A stretch of DNA of 62,907 nucleotides from assembly GCA_947311255.1 (NCBI GenBank), contig CAMZKL010000019.1, forward strand, positions 1 to 62,907. The letters run 5' to 3'. The notes below the pieces were generated by a model. That model was not told the origin of the DNA and made no database searches. It saw only the letters and a list, made by a program, of their open reading frames with translations. Of the stretch, positions 8,451-17,700 are shown piece after piece. The position numbers were made by a program, and so were the translations under genes. This DNA is from an uncultured Chlorobiota bacterium (GTDB lineage: Bacteria; Bacteroidota; Bacteroidia; Bacteroidales; JAADGE01). The first letter of the stretch is position 1, and every line of letters starts with the position of its first letter.

Positions 8451-9098
8451 TTAAAATTTAATAATAATTTCAGCCGCCAGGAAAGATCCGAATGCCGTAA
8501 ATGCAGCAGCACGATGATACGGACGCAAATTAGGGTTATCTTCAAGGTAAAAAGACAAAACATTTGTAGCAATCATACTTGAGAGATGAATAATTGCCAA
8601 TGCCCTATGTATTTTGATGCTGCTGTATCCTTTATGTTCCGGTACAATTTTAGGCGGTGCAAACAAAGCCAAAGATGTCGTAGTAAAATAGGCAATATTA
8701 ACACCGGTTGCAAGTCCTTCGTGTAAATCTTTTAATTGATTATTTCCGTTATATAATTTCCAGCCGACTATTCCTTGAGCAATCATTCCGGCAGAAGTAA
8801 GCATACCGAGTGTTTGATGTGCTTTAAAAAAATAACTGCGTATTTTGAGTTCTTTTGTCCGGTTTTCAGGAGTGAGCTCAAATGCCTTAAAATTTCGCAT
8901 CAACCCTTTCTGCCCCCAAAATATTTTTTGAGTAAACAGAAATTTTTTCGGTAATAATTGTACTTCCGAATTATCGGAAAGTTCGTTCAGCAGGTCCGTA
9001 TCATCTTGATTATTAACAATGGTGTCGTTAGTTTGGGCACTGATATTTGCATTAACAAGAACGGAAATTAAAAGAATTAAAAGAATTTTGAATTTCAT
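8451..9098 (-). CDS. predicted cytochrome b561-like four-helix membrane protein
   Basis: 215 residues: signal peptide (MKFKILLILLISVLVNANISAQ), a ~60-residue polar stretch, then about four hydrophobic helices from residue 90. Histidines sit at helix ends or interiors: H94 in FKAHQTLGM, H126 in DLHEGLA, H164 and H171 in IKIHRALAIIHL, and H195 in YHRAAAF. This spacing and the HQTLG...GIVGW pattern resemble b561-type di-haem cores. No family assignment was possible by eye beyond that. It is cotranscribed with the YceI gene. Its codons look richer in G and C than those of its neighbours, which may mean acquisition. A plain DUF membrane protein without haem is the main alternative. Confidence 0.55.
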   Translation of the reverse strand: MKFKILLILLISVLVNANISAQTNDTIVNNQDDTDLLNELSDNSEVQLLPKKFLFTQKIFWGQKGLMRNFKAFELTPENRTKELKIRSYFFKAHQTLGMLTSAGMIAQGIVGWKLYNGNNQLKDLHEGLATGVNIAYFTTTSLALFAPPKIVPEHKGYSSIKIHRALAIIHLSSMIATNVLSFYLEDNPNLRPYHRAAAFTAFGSFLAAEIIIKF

Positions 9099-9168
9099 AT
9101 TATTTATTTTGGAAAGTGTATAACTTTTAGCGAGTATCCCTTTTTTTGGATTTTAGTTAAATATTTTG

Positions 9169-9176
9169 CAAAGATA
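9169..9176 (-). promoter_or_regulatory. -7 promoter element TATCTTTGC for the b561/YceI pair
   Basis: On the minus strand TATCTTTG followed by C, about 70 bases before the ATG at 9098, between the LRR gene and the b561-like gene. It implies a separate transcript for 9098-7905. Confidence 0.55.
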
Positions 9177-9181
9177 TAAAA

Positions 9182-10540
9182 TTAATCATTTTCTCTAAAA
9201 AAAGTTTCAATAGCTATATTTCCTTTTTTTATAACTGAAACAGGAGGATAATCAATTGGATTGTTATGTAACAAAACTCCGTCTTCATTTTTGTCAAAAT
9301 ATATTTGTAATCCAAGTTTTAAAATAAATGCAGGAAGGAACTCCAAATTATTGTTTGACAAATCTAATTCCTTAAGTTTTTTTAATTCAGCTAATTCTAT
9401 AGGCAAAATTCTTATAAAGTTATTTGCTAATGAAATAGTTTCAATTTGGTCTAATTTATTAATTTCATCTGGTATTTTACTAATAGCATTCATGCTTAAT
9501 TCAAGATGTGTTAGATTTGGTAAATTGCAAGTTTCCGGAGGAATAAATTCAATTTGGTTTTCCATCAAAAGCAAAATTCGTAATAAAGCCATATTTTCAA
9601 TACTTCTAGGAATTGTTCTTAATTTTGTATTTATAAGACTTAAAACTTCTAAGTTTGGCATATCAGTTATTTCTTTCGGAAAATTTATCAAATTGTTTCC
9701 TGCCAAATCTAATTTGCGAAGTGTTTTTAATTTACTGAAATTTTTAGGAAGTTTTGTAATTTTATTATATTCAAATGATAAGGTTCGGATATTTGTTAAA
9801 TTCTCAATAGCATCAGGAATTTCCGTAATTCTATTAAAACCTAAATTTAAAAATTCAAGTTTCTTGGAATTAAAAATACATTCATTTACATCACTTATTT
9901 TATTATCAGTTAAATACAATCTGTATAAGATTGGTAATTTGGAAATAACATCAGGAATACTTAGGAAACTATTATTACTTAAATCTAACTCTTGAAGATT
10001 TGTTAATTCCGAAAAATTTTCCGGAAGTTCAGATATTCCACACTGAGAAATATTTAAATATGAAAGATTAGAGTAATTAGCAATACATTCAGAAAGTTTA
10101 GAAAATGTATTTTGGCTAATATTTAATTCTAGCAAGTTCTTGAAACTATTAATTTCACAAGGCAATTTTGTTATGTTGTTGTCAGTTAAAATAAGGGTTT
10201 CAATATTATCAAGATAAATAGTTTCAGCAGGAAAAATATTTAAGTTATTATGAGATAGGTTTAAGTATCTTAAATTTTTAAGTAATTTAATATTTTTCGA
10301 TATTTTGTTAATTTTATTATTTTCTAAAGAAAGTGCTTGCAAACTTTCAATTTTAAAAATTATTTCCGGAATTTCTTCTAAATCGGTGTCAGTAATTTTC
10401 AACTTAATAATTTCATCTTTTTCATTAACTTGATACCTACCAAATTCGTCAAAAATCCAACCATCAATATTAAACTTGCAATTTTTAAACTTTTTATCAA
10501 TAAGTTTTTCTAAATTTGTAATATAAAATGTAGAATTCAT
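9182..10540 (-). CDS. cytoplasmic leucine-rich repeat protein with a Roc-type LRR cap but no GTPase
   Basis: 452 residues without a signal peptide. A ~50-residue N-terminal segment (IDGWIFDEFGRYQVNEKDEIIKL) precedes about 15 repeats of ~23 residues of the form LxxLxxLDLSxNxLxxLPxxI. The C-terminal cap reads GVLLHNNPIDYPP then IKKGNIAIETFF. That sequence is the usual junction between LRRs and a Roc-COR GTPase in bacterial ROCO proteins, but here the stop follows four residues later. It is either a stand-alone interaction domain or a truncated ROCO protein. No GTPase remnant is visible before the next gene. Partner unknown; protein-protein binding in the cytoplasm is the likely role. Confidence 0.8.
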   Translation of the reverse strand: MNSTFYITNLEKLIDKKFKNCKFNIDGWIFDEFGRYQVNEKDEIIKLKITDTDLEEIPEIIFKIESLQALSLENNKINKISKNIKLLKNLRYLNLSHNNLNIFPAETIYLDNIETLILTDNNITKLPCEINSFKNLLELNISQNTFSKLSECIANYSNLSYLNISQCGISELPENFSELTNLQELDLSNNSFLSIPDVISKLPILYRLYLTDNKISDVNECIFNSKKLEFLNLGFNRITEIPDAIENLTNIRTLSFEYNKITKLPKNFSKLKTLRKLDLAGNNLINFPKEITDMPNLEVLSLINTKLRTIPRSIENMALLRILLLMENQIEFIPPETCNLPNLTHLELSMNAISKIPDEINKLDQIETISLANNFIRILPIELAELKKLKELDLSNNNLEFLPAFILKLGLQIYFDKNEDGVLLHNNPIDYPPVSVIKKGNIAIETFFREND

Positions 10541-10554
10541 AATGAGTATTTTTA

Positions 10555-10562
10555 TATTTTTG
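10555..10562 (+). promoter_or_regulatory. -7 promoter element TATTTTTG
   Basis: Matches TAnnTTTG on the plus strand, 35 bases before the ATG of the NUC1 nuclease gene, in the divergent space after the LRR gene start. Confidence 0.5.
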
Positions 10563-10597
10563 ATGTCTAATTTTTGTGTAAATTTAAAAAATAAAAT

Positions 10598-11875
10598 ATG
10601 AAATCTAAAAGGTTTTTCTTAATTTTCTTAATCTTTTTTTATTCAAACCTTAGTTTTGCACAAAATAATGAAAAAGAAATCGAACAAATTCAAAAAAAAG
10701 TTAAACTTATTGAAAAAGAAAGAGATGAACTATTGTCTGAAATAAAAAGTATTAGACTTAAAATAATTCAAGATGATTTAAAAAAATATGGTTTACCTGA
10801 ACTAAAAAAAAATGAAGAAGTTATACACCACTTAGCATTTTCTTTATCATATAATGAAAAACATGAACAAGCAAATTGGGTGGCACATATTATAACTCCC
10901 GATATTAAAGGAACCGGATATAGCAGAACAAACGACTTCAGAGAAGATAAGGATGTTAAAACCGGCTCATCAACAGAAAAAGATTATTTTTTAAAATATT
11001 TACAAGCAGACAGTACATATGAATATGACGGATTTGGTTACGACAGAGGTCATCTTGCACCTTCGGCTGATTTTAGATGGTGCAAAGAAGCAATGAGCGA
11101 ATCTTATTACTATTCCAATATGTCGCCTCAACTTCCGGATTTTAACAGAGGAATTTGGGCAAAACTCGAAAGTTTTATTAGAGAATATGTTGCAGAAAGC
11201 AATGAAAAAGTTTATGTTGTAACCGGAGGAATTTTAAAAGATAATCTTAAAAAAATTGAACGTGGTATTAATAAAGTTAGTATTCCGGAAGAGTTTTTTA
11301 AAGTTATTTTAGATATTGAAGGAAATGAAAAATCAGGAATAGCTTTTATAATGCCTAACGAAGGTTCAGATTATCCTGTAATAAGTTTTGCAGTTTCAAT
11401 AGATGAAGTTGAAAAGAAAACAGGAATTAACTTTTTTGCCTCACTTCCTGATTCTCTTGAAAATAGATTGGAATTAAAATTTGATATTAAACATTGGCAA
11501 ACAGAAAAACGAAAAGTAAATATTGTTCCAATTCACAGAAATAAGTTGCCAAAAAATGCCGTAAATACTGTTCAGGCAAGATCTTATTACGACAGTAAAA
11601 CAAAAGTTTGCGGAACAGTTGTTGGAACTCATGAAACAAGAAGTGGTAACATCTTTTTAAATTTTGATAGAAGTTTTCCAGAACAACTTTTTTGGTGTAC
11701 AATTTGGAAAGATAATATTGTAAATTTTAGTTATAATCCACAAGATTACTTATTAAATAAAAAGATTTGTATCAAAGGAACCGTGAAAAAAAAATACGGT
11801 AAACCTTCAATGAGTTTGCATAACGATAACCAAATTACTCTTTATAGTGAAGAGATGGAAAAAAATAAAAAATAA
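10598..11875 (+). CDS. secreted DNA/RNA non-specific endonuclease (NUC1 family) with C-terminal OB-fold
   Basis: 425 residues. A signal peptide (MKSKRFFLIFLIFFYSNLSFAQ) leads to a ~45-residue coiled coil (KEIEQIQKKVKLIEKERDEL). The beta-beta-alpha-metal nuclease domain spans about 80-300 with the hallmark YDRGHLAPSADF, in which His is the general base, and YYYSNMSPQLPDFNRGIW carrying the metal-binding Asn. The last ~100 residues (QARSYYDSKTKVCGTVVGTH ... KKICIKGTVKKKYGKPSMSL) look like an OB-fold nucleic-acid-binding domain. The enzyme is expected in the periplasm or outside, degrading nucleic acid for nutrition or processing. It is monocistronic, and a palindromic repeat begins directly after its stop codon. 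Confidence 0.9.
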   Translation: MKSKRFFLIFLIFFYSNLSFAQNNEKEIEQIQKKVKLIEKERDELLSEIKSIRLKIIQDDLKKYGLPELKKNEEVIHHLAFSLSYNEKHEQANWVAHIITPDIKGTGYSRTNDFREDKDVKTGSSTEKDYFLKYLQADSTYEYDGFGYDRGHLAPSADFRWCKEAMSESYYYSNMSPQLPDFNRGIWAKLESFIREYVAESNEKVYVVTGGILKDNLKKIERGINKVSIPEEFFKVILDIEGNEKSGIAFIMPNEGSDYPVISFAVSIDEVEKKTGINFFASLPDSLENRLELKFDIKHWQTEKRKVNIVPIHRNKLPKNAVNTVQARSYYDSKTKVCGTVVGTHETRSGNIFLNFDRSFPEQLFWCTIWKDNIVNFSYNPQDYLLNKKICIKGTVKKKYGKPSMSLHNDNQITLYSEEMEKNKK

Positions 11876-11957
11876 TTAAAGGGACTTCTAAAAATTCATT
11901 CGCATCAATATTTTCATAATTTTTCATAAGCGATTTAATTTTTAGAAGTCCACTTAA
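11876..11957. repeat. palindromic MITE-like element, copy 1
   Basis: About 82 bases bounded by TTAA on both sides. The arms GGACTTCTAAAAATT (11882-11896) and AATTTTTAGAAGTCC (11937-11951) pair perfectly over 15 bases. A second copy lies at 38866-38947; 51 of 54 bases match from ATTCGCATC to the end of the right arm. Both copies start at the stop codon of the preceding plus-strand gene. It could be a non-autonomous mobile element targeting TTAA, or a repeated 3'-end hairpin. Confidence 0.7.
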
Positions 11958-11983
11958 GATAAAAATACACTTTAAAATACTGT

Positions 11984-12829
11984 ATGGAAAACTCTTTCAA
12001 AAAAGCAGCCCAAGCAATTAAAAATGCAGATGCATTAATCATTACAACCGGAGCCGGTATGGGTGTAGATTCCGGATTGCCGGATTTTAGAGGAAACTCT
12101 GGCTTTTGGAAAGAATATCCTACAATTTCCCATCTTGGTATTTCGTTTTCTGAAATGGCAAATCCCCGATGGTTTGATGAAAACCCGAAATTAGCATGGG
12201 CTTTTTATGGGCACAGATATAATCTTTATAACGAAACGATTCCGCATAAAGGGTTTAATTTGTTGCTTGAAACAGGACAATCAAAACATTATGGCTATTT
12301 TGCATTTACATCTAATGTTGATGGTCAATTTCAACAAGCCGGATATTCCGATAAATATATTGAAGAAGTTCATGGCTCTATAAATCATTTGCAGTGCAGT
12401 ACGCCATGTACTTCTGAAATTTGGAAAGCAACAAACTTAAATATTAAAATTGATAAACAACTTTTTGAGGCAAAAGAACCCTTTCCTAAATGTCCAAAAT
12501 GCGGAGCAATTGCAAGACCTAATATTCTTATGTTCGGAGATTGGTCTTGGATTTCTCAAAGATCTAGCGAACAAAATAACAATTTTAATAAATGGTTAAA
12601 TATACTTAAAAAAGAATCTGCAAAACCTGTAATTATTGAAATTGGTGCGGGTAGGGCAGTTCCAACAGTAAGAATAAAATCTGAAAGACTTTCCGAAGAT
12701 TTTAATACTACATTAATTAGAATTAATCCTAGAGATTATCAAGTGCCTGAAAGTATAAACGGTATTGAAATTAAAACAGGTGCATTTGAAGGGATTGAAA
12801 AAATATTTGAATTTATAAATACATTATAA
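11984..12829 (+). CDS. Sir2-family NAD-dependent protein deacylase
   Basis: 281 residues. It removes acyl groups from lysines using NAD in the cytoplasm. Visible motifs are the NAD loop TTGAGMGVDSGLPDFRG, TSNVDGQFQQAG with the ribose-binding Asn-Val-Asp, and the catalytic histidine in EEVHGSINHLQ. A zinc site is formed by two Cys pairs, CSTPC and CPKCG. NILMFGDW and EIGAGRAVPTVR match the later NAD-binding strands. The order and length fit a standard bacterial sirtuin, with a longer segment between FRG and TSN that reads WFDENPKLAWAFYGHR. It stands alone after the palindromic repeat. The substrate range cannot be read from sequence. Confidence 0.92.
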   Translation: MENSFKKAAQAIKNADALIITTGAGMGVDSGLPDFRGNSGFWKEYPTISHLGISFSEMANPRWFDENPKLAWAFYGHRYNLYNETIPHKGFNLLLETGQSKHYGYFAFTSNVDGQFQQAGYSDKYIEEVHGSINHLQCSTPCTSEIWKATNLNIKIDKQLFEAKEPFPKCPKCGAIARPNILMFGDWSWISQRSSEQNNNFNKWLNILKKESAKPVIIEIGAGRAVPTVRIKSERLSEDFNTTLIRINPRDYQVPESINGIEIKTGAFEGIEKIFEFINTL

Positions 12830-13137
12830 AAATGGAAAATGTGCTTTAACCCGTTTTATGTATTATAATTTACTTATGAGTGTTAAAACTATAAAGAAAC
12901 TATTATAAATATAAAATTTTTAATAGTATTATCTGTATAACAGGTTTCTATACCGATTTAACTAATGCAAAGTAAACAAAAAATTTATTTGCAACCTTTC
13001 TACAATCTATACTCTATTAATTAAGCCATACAATTAAATAGCTTCTAAAATATATTTTTCGCAGTAAATATAGTCAATAACTTACTTGCTAGACGAGCTT
13101 GGCTAAAACAACTTATAAAATTATAAAACAAAAAAAA
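12830..13137. other. 308-base non-coding stretch
   Basis: No ORF of useful length, no TAnnTTTG element and no T-tailed hairpin were seen between the sirtuin and the frameshifted T9SS gene. The last bases before 13138 are an A-rich leader typical of Bacteroidota translation starts. I see nothing else in it. Confidence 0.6.
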
Positions 13138-14741
13138 ATGAAAATATTTAAACAAATTTTTATTATTTTAATAGTTTTTCTAAATTTTAGTTCATTTTCT
13201 CAATCAACATGGACAGGAAATACAGACAAGGATTGGAATGTTGCGTCAAATTGGGATACTGGAACAATCCCAACTTCTATAACTAATGTAATAATACCTG
13301 CATCGCCTACAAATAATTTAATGAAATTTGGAAACAATACAGCAGAATGCAATAATCTCACAATAAATGCAGGAGCTCAATTATCCGTTAGACCAGCTGA
13401 AACTTTACATATTTATGGTAATTTAATTTTGAAAACTCCCAATGATAACGGTCCCACCGGCTCATTAATTGAAAAAGGTTCTATGACTGTTGACGGAACT
13501 GTTACTTTTGAAAGATATTATTCAGTAAATAATTCTTGGCAACGGAATATCATCATGGAGGAGAATCGGGTTCTGCACAAAACTTAGAAGTAGGAATAGG
13601 ATACACTTTCGCAAGTGAAGGAAATATAATAATTAATTATTCAGGAAGTACAAATTCCGTAATAAACAATAATAATTTAGAAATTCCTGTAACATTTAAT
13701 TCAAATGACGGTAATTCAGATTACTATGACGGTTGGAATCTAGTAGGAAATCCATATACATCAGCAATTCGTTGGGGAAGAAGATCAAATGATGGGAATG
13801 ATAAAATTAATAATACTGCTTACTGTTGGGATGCTACAAGTAGTCAATACAAATATATAAACGGAAGTGGTGGCACCGAAACGGGAGTTGGCTCAAATGT
13901 TGTAAACGGAAGTACAGAATATATAGCAGCAGGGCAAGGTTTTTTTGTAAAAGCAACTGAAACAGGAAATTTTACTTTGCTAGAATCAATAAGAACACAT
14001 AATTCGCAAAATCTTTGGAAAAATAAATCTACTAAAACAAAAAAACCGAATTCTTATCCAAAAGAATTGCCTCAATATATAAAATTAAGAATTGAAGATA
14101 ATAGATATTCAGACGAAACTGTTATAAGATTTATAGATGATGCAACTTCGGAATTTGACGGAGAATATGATGCTTATAAAATATCAGGTTCAAATAATGA
14201 TGTGCCCGTAATATATACTGCTTCAGAAGATTTTAAAACTATAACGGCAATAAATTCACTACCTTATCCTGAAGATGGTATAAAAAGTATTCCATTATGT
14301 ATTAAAACTAATGAAGCCAAACAATATACTATTTTTCTAAAACAATCAGAATACTCAAATTTAAACATTTTCTTAAAAGATAATTATGAAAATAAACTAA
14401 TTAATCTAAGAAAATTTAATAGTTATACTTTCAATTTTGTTGGAGGTTTGAACGAGGACAGGTTTAGAATACTATATAAACCTAATTCTTCTGATATTGT
14501 CAAACAAGAACAAAATAATACCTTAATTTATCCAAATCCTTCAAACGGAAAAGTATTTATTGAAACTATTGAACAAGCAGTTTCAATTAATATTTTTGAC
14601 ATAACCAGAAAAAATATAAAAACAATTTACAATCCTTTATTAAAAACCGAATTTAATACCTCTGGTAATAATAAAGGTGTATATTTCATAAAAATAAATT
14701 TTAAGAATAATTCTGTTAATAAAAAAATTATAATTAAATAA
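13138..14741 (+). pseudogene. secreted T9SS protein interrupted by a frameshift
   Basis: Two overlapping frames make one protein. Frame 1 (ATG 13138 to stop 13587) has a signal peptide (MKIFKQIFIILIVFLNFSSFSQ) and a domain opening STWTGNTDKDWNVASNWDTG, then VTFERYYSVNNSW. Frame 2 (open from 13533 to 14741) continues with NLEVGIGYTFASEGN, WNLVGNPYTSAI, AAGQGFFVKA and a T9SS type A sorting tail (IYPNPSNGKVFI ... GVYFIKINFKNNSV). The shift falls between 13533 and 13587. Related proteins usually have a longer segment between the RYYS motif and the GYTF strand, so a small deletion is likely. No slippery heptamer is seen, so a mutation or an assembly error is more likely than programmed frameshifting. 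The upstream TTG at 13099 is rejected because ATG 13138 starts the signal peptide. Confidence 0.7.
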
Positions 14742-14757
14742 AAACCTAAATTGATTA

Positions 14758-17700
14758 ATGATGAAAAAAATAATTTCTTTATCAATAAGCTTATTGCTTT
14801 TAAATTTCTTTTCTTTTGCACAACTTACTGTTACAAACGGATATACAGCACAAGAATTGGCAGACTATTTTACCGGTCAAAGTGTAAATGCACAAAACTG
14901 TCAAATAGTACAAGGAGATCCCTTGCAATACGGTAAGTTTACTTTTTCAGGTAACGGGCTCGATGTAAGCTCAGGAGTAATTTTATCAACTGGTAGAATT
15001 TTCGATGCAGTAGGACCAAATAATAACCCTGCAACTTCATACGGCTTTGGAGGAGACGGAAATAGCAATTTATTTGATCTATTACCCGAAGAATATGCTC
15101 CATATCAAAATTACGATGCAGTTCTACTACAATTTGATTTTCAAGTATTATCAGATTCAATAGAATTTGAATATATTTTCCTTTCGGAAGAATATAATGA
15201 AATACTAGGAGACCCTGACTATAACGATGCCTTTGCATTCTTTATAAGCGGACCTGGAATTGATGGAGAAAAAAATCTTGCAGTTGTTCCTGGTCAAACA
15301 GTTCCAGTAACTGCAAATACAATTAATAATAATTCTTATTGGCAGTTTTACCACGATAACGATTATGGAAATTCAAATACAAATATACAATTTGATGGTT
15401 TCACAACATTGTTGAAAGCTAAAACTAAAGGATTAATACCTTGTGAAACATATACTTTAAAATTAATTATTGCAGACGGTGGAGATAGTTATACAGATTC
15501 AGGTGTTCTCCTTAAAGAAAATTCATTAACACAAGCTGTTGTAAATGTTAGTACAGAAACATATAACGGTAATAATATTGCAATTGAAAGCTGTGTAAAT
15601 GCAAATTTTAAATTTGAATTAGACAATCCTCAATCAAAAGATGTTGAAATTGATTTAACCATTGCAGGAACAGCAGTTAATGGTGTTGATTATGAATATA
15701 TTGACCCAAAAGTTATTATTCCGGCAGGACAAACACAAGCAACCCTTGTTGTAAAAGCAATTAATGATGGTCTTAGTGAAGGGCAAGAGTCAATTTTTAT
15801 AATATATAATCCTATTGCTTGCCAAGAACCCGATACTGCAAAATTATATATTGATGATTATAATCAAATAATTTTTACTGCTGAAGGTCAAGATGCAACT
15901 TGCCATGATGCAGAAAACGGGCAAATAAATATTACAATTCAAGGTGGCTATACTCCATATACTTTTTATGTTACAGATACTTTAACTCTAGAACAACAAA
16001 TATTTACCTCTTTGCCAATAACAGGTTTGGATTCAGCTACCTACAAGTTAGATGTTATTGATAGTTATGGTTGTAAAGCCGAAGATCTTGTTTTTGGAGG
16101 AGAGTTTAATGCTGGTCAAACTTTTTTACCCGATGGAGGACAAGGTATTGAAAGCGTTATAGAAATAACAGGTTTTCAAGATGGTCAATTATTAGAAAGT
16201 GCAGACCAAATACTTGGATTAACTGCAATATTAGAACATTCATATGTAAATGATTTATCTGTTGTTGTTCAAGCACCAAATGGCTCACAAGTTACATTGT
16301 TGGCATTTGGTTCAAGTGGTGGAGGTGGAACCTGCGATCTTGGAGAACCTGTTGCATCAGGTCCAATTGATAGTTGTAATTCGTCAAATATAACACCTGG
16401 TTTAGGATACGAATATACATGGAATTATAACCCTACATATGGAACTTTTGCTCAAGAATTAGGAGGAGATTTACCATATCACACTTATGTTTCAACATAC
16501 GGAAATACACTCTCAGATTTTTATCTTCCAGCAGGTTCTTATGCTTCTGAAAATTCTTTGGCAACTTTTGTTGGAACTGAATTAAATGGAAGTTGGAAAA
16601 TGATTGTAACGGATAATATGGGATTTGATAATGGTTATATTTTTGGTTGGAATCTAAGTTTAACTGCTGATAGACCAGATTCAATTGTTGATATTAGTCA
16701 TCCTCAGAAACCACTTGTAAGTTCAACAACCACAGACCCTACTTGTGGAGAAAGCAACGGAAGTATTGATATTACAGTTACAAATGGAAACTCTCCCTAT
16801 TCCTACCTTTGGAACACAGGAGCAATAACAGAAGATATCGCAAGTGTTTCAAGCGGAGCATACAATGTAGATATTTCAGATGCAAATTCTTGCACATATA
16901 ATTATTTGTTTAATTTGTCAGATAACGGAGGTTCTCTTTCTTTAAGTGCAGAAGTTTTAGATGAAACCTGTGTAGGAAATAATAATGGAAGCATTAATTT
17001 AACAGCAACCGGCACAGCACCTATAACATACTCTTGGAGTAATGGTTCAACCAATGAAGATATCTCAAATTTAGCTCCCGGAAATTATACTGTAAATGTT
17101 TCAGATGGAAGTAGTTGTAACTCTGTTGAGTCTTATACCGTTGAAGCAGCAACTGAAATTAATATAACATCAGAAATAACAGATGAGCATTGTGGAGATC
17201 AAGAGGGTATTATAAATATATCAGTTGCAGGTGGAGCTCAGCCATACTCATTCTTATGGAGCAACGGTGCAACAACAGAAGATGCTGATGAATTAGCACA
17301 AGGAGATTACACAGTTACAATAACTGACCAAAACAATTGTGTAAAACAAAAAACATTTCATATAACTAATTATGTAGGAGATTGCATTGTGGATTGCGAT
17401 TTAGCAATTACAAACTCTTCTTTAACCGATGAAAGTTGCGGAGATTCAAATGGAGCTATAGATTTAACAATTTTTACTTCATTTTCTCCATATACAGTTT
17501 CATGGAATAATGGAACAACTACTGATGATTTGAATACAATTCCAGAAGGAACATATACAATATCTATTACAGATGCGGAAGGTTGTAATTTAGTTAAAAC
17601 TTATACAATTGAAAATCAAAGTGGGGACTTTATAATTTCAGATTTTGTTTCTAGTGAAGAAACTTGTGGAAACGGAACAGGAAGTATTAATATTACTCAT

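Noticed and set aside
9261..9995. A 244-codon plus-strand ORF opposite the LRR gene
   Set aside because: It is the antisense shadow of the leucine-rich repeats; its composition is repetitive and it has no start context or motif of its own.
10598..12829. Anti-phage defence island built from the nuclease and sirtuin
   Set aside because: The nuclease has a signal peptide, so it acts outside the cytoplasm, and the sirtuin is a standard stand-alone enzyme without a defence-type fused domain.
13533..13587. Programmed ribosomal frameshift
   Set aside because: No slippery heptamer or strong downstream structure was seen and sequence expected between the halves appears to be missing; a mutation or assembly error is more likely.
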